A stretch of 64,000 nt of DNA, taken from positions 73,518,687 to 73,582,686 of the forward strand of contig OZ038382.1 in NCBI GenBank assembly GCA_964036045.1, written 5' to 3'. Source of the stretch: Eutreptiella sp. 'Long Island Sound 2002'. Lineage: Eukaryota; Euglenozoa; Euglenophyceae; Eutreptiales; Eutreptiaceae. Below, piece by piece: positions 62,610 to 64,000 of the stretch. A model generated the notes under the pieces. That model worked only from the letters and a program-made list of their open reading frames with translations, did not search any database and had not been told where the DNA came from. The stretch's first letter is position 1; each line of letters begins with the position of its first letter. The position numbers and the translations under genes are program-made.

Positions 62610-63401
62610 GTGAGCCCTGTACGGAGAGCGTACCTCAGGTCCGATGCGATCACCCCTTGGGCAGAGTTAAAGGAAAATCCCAGGTGGCTGCCCCCAGTGC
62701 CAGCGAAACATTGCATTCTATGCCCCCACTACACCCCTTGCCCTATCCCCCTTCCCCTGGACGGTGACGGCCGCGAGACCATCCGCAGACTGGCCACTGT
62801 TGGAGTCCCTATGATTCCCCTGAAGGACACTGTCACACTGCCAGTCCACCACGTACCACCTGAAATGCAACATCACACACGCAAACACGACAAGCCAGCA
62901 CCTACAGCCCGCCAACGGGCGCGACCGGCGCGCAGAAAGACGCGCAGGCTCACGCTGCGCAAACGCCCTGCGGAAAAGCGACGCCCGCCGGCCCCCCTGC
63001 CACCAGAGCCTAAGCGTAAGCGGCTGATCAGAAAGTTGGGCAACCCCCCCCCCCCCCGGACCGGCAGCAGTCCACAGTGCCCTCAAAGCGACGCGGCAGA
63101 CCGCCGCGTGCAGCCACAACCATACAGCCCCGAGTATCCCCCGAACCACTGTAGCAAACGCACCCCCCCCTGCGCCCCAGACCCCGTGCCTCTACCTTCA
63201 CATGATCTGCCACACGCCCTAACCGACACTCACAGTGTATGCCCCAGCGTGAGCAGTTCCACTTCCTCCTTGCCCCAGTCCACCCTTGTCCCCATCGGTG
63301 TGACGGCGTCCCCGGAGCATACTGCGCTGGTGCAGCATTGGTGGCAGCAGGAAATCGAACCATACAAAGGGCTAATATATGTATGCTTCGTGGTTGCCTA
63401 G
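62610..63401 (+). pseudogene. Basic C-terminal tail of the Penelope-like protein
   Basis: The frame starts in sequence that continues the RT (SDAITPWAELKENPRW), passes a CPHYTPCPIPLPLDG segment, and has a very basic stretch (RPARRKTRRLTLRKRPAEK, PKRKRLIRK) and a proline/serine-rich end. It stops in the perfect palindrome at 63385-63422. The likely original continuation, from another frame, is LDSLPADDMWLYQKYRYDVH, ending SDSSDG at 63627. Confidence 0.45.
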
Positions 63402-63422
63402 TATACTAGGCAACCACGAAGC
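63385..63422. repeat. Perfect 38-bp palindrome
   Basis: Each half is GCTTCGTGGTTGCCTAGTA. It lies inside the last frame of the Penelope-like element and creates its stop (TAG) and a frame change. Confidence 0.97.
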
Positions 63423-63564
63423 GCGCCACCTGGACAGCCTGCCGGCTGACGATATGTGGCTGTACCAAAAGTATAGGTATGATGTACACTACCACTTTCA
63501 GCACACCACACCGCCCACCCACGCCATGTGGCAGCAGGGCATCTTGAGCATGGACTGCCCTGAA

Positions 63565-63889
63565 GCTATCGCGTGGCTGAATCTGCAGGCCATGACCACG
63601 CCCGACTCTGATTCCTCTGACGGCTAGTGGCTGCCCACTTGGCTGCCCTTCTGTGTTATATTTGTGTTGTACCTTGTGGGGGGCACCAGAGTGCCCCCTT
63701 GAACTTAGACATAGGCATGAAATAATTGTAGCGCTTCTTCCAAAGAGACACGGGAACGAAACCCACTGTACATAGGCCCACATTGTGCCGCAGTGAACAC
63801 CACCATGTTTTTCCGCGCGGTATGCAGCTATGCACAGGTTGGATTTGACATGTCTTTTCCTTGACAAGCTTTCTTGTGTCCTGCTACCA
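63565..63889 (+). repeat. 3' terminal direct repeat of the Penelope-like element
   Basis: This second copy of the 325-bp repeat includes the last codons, the stop (63627) and the 3' untranslated part with the GGGGGGCACC...GTGCCCCC hairpin. After 63889 the sequences diverge. 63890-64000 shows nothing recognisable. Confidence 0.85.
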
Positions 63890-64000
63890 ATCCTCTGCTG
63901 CTCTCACCGCCCTTGATCTCAAGATCTCAAGATAATGTCACTGATCCATGGAGTGTGTGGTAAAATTGTGTGGATGGTATATATTTCAAATTGAGGACAA

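Larger units (their letters stand above)
56522..63889 (+). mobile_element. Penelope-like element with N-terminal GIY-YIG, decayed
   Basis: A 325-bp direct repeat (56522-56846 and 63565-63889, about 98% identical) brackets a run of broken frames: zinc-knuckle protein, unknown middle, GIY-YIG nuclease, reverse transcriptase, basic tail. The 5' repeat contains the last 20 or so codons of the final frame and its stop, which is how terminal repeats of Penelope-like elements arise from tandem copies. GIY-YIG ahead of the RT is the permuted order known from Naiad/Chlamys-type elements. Many frameshifts and stops show that it is inactive. Confidence 0.72.

Noticed and set aside
56522-63889. LTR retrotransposon
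   Set aside because: The 325-bp direct repeats begin within coding sequence, and no integrase, protease or primer-binding site is seen.
1-64000. tRNA or rRNA genes
   Set aside because: No cloverleaf-like sequence with A and B boxes and no rRNA core motif was recognised by eye.

Overview
This window looks like a eukaryotic, probably algal, nuclear region made almost wholly of nested mobile elements. The evidence for a eukaryote is short GT-AG introns, low gene density, long homopolymer and microsatellite runs, piggyBac and Penelope-like elements, and chromo and SET domains. The pairing of DDE transposases with 2-oxoglutarate/Fe(II) (2OG) oxygenases and the GC-rich sequence favour a green alga; a haptophyte or another protist is possible. 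I recognise no ordinary host gene. All homology calls were made by eye from motifs.

Layout. (1) Positions 1-26.6k are a Russian doll. A dioxygenase gene of element 'H' is split by transposon F1 (1554-20704). F1 is split by transposon A (3174-17294), and A is split by transposon D1 (7947-14958). Further right, F2 (21399-26615) is split by F3 (22763-26090). Five insertions (F1, F3, A, D1 and, below, I) show matching 2-bp flanks (GA, AA, GT, CA, AT), as does the MITE C (CC). For F1, D1 and F3, removing the insert rejoins an interrupted reading frame. (2) 26.6-35.7k holds unassigned sequence, the 450-bp MITE C derived from A, a piggyBac element with GGTAACA-type repeats, and a zinc-finger/chromodomain gene. 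(3) 36315-42845 is a near-identical inverted copy of 1-6530. It contains B, an internally deleted A. (4) 42.9-48k holds a TG/CA-rich stretch with a DDE transposase fragment, a 21-bp tandem array and a broken transposase. (5) 48.0-55.3k is element E (2OG oxygenase) interrupted by element I (transposase plus an accessory protein with a SET domain). (6) 55.5-56.5k carries tandem and AT-rich repeats. (7) 56522-63889 is a decayed Penelope-like element with an N-terminal GIY-YIG domain, a downstream reverse transcriptase and 325-bp terminal direct repeats.

Common design. Transposases of A, D1, I and the 46-48k copy share a D...D-CxxC...(D..H)...E layout, and F has a more distant relative. A and D carry coiled-coil accessory genes joined to 2OG oxygenases, as transposons that may modify or manage DNA/chromatin would. 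I has a coiled-coil gene joined to a SET domain. In A and in I the enzyme domain follows the coiled-coil part in the same frame after one UGA, in UGA-CUA and UGA-CGG contexts, both known leaky-stop contexts. Each family also has a private short motif: A TTATCGCGCGATAA, D AAATTCGTACGAATTT, F AGCGCGCGCTA, piggyBac GGTAACA, I TTTTTTTGACGC. Each motif is clustered at the element ends and again inside the introns of that element's own genes.

Most copies are damaged by frameshifts in G/C runs and CAG-to-TAG changes. The transposase of B and that of I look intact.
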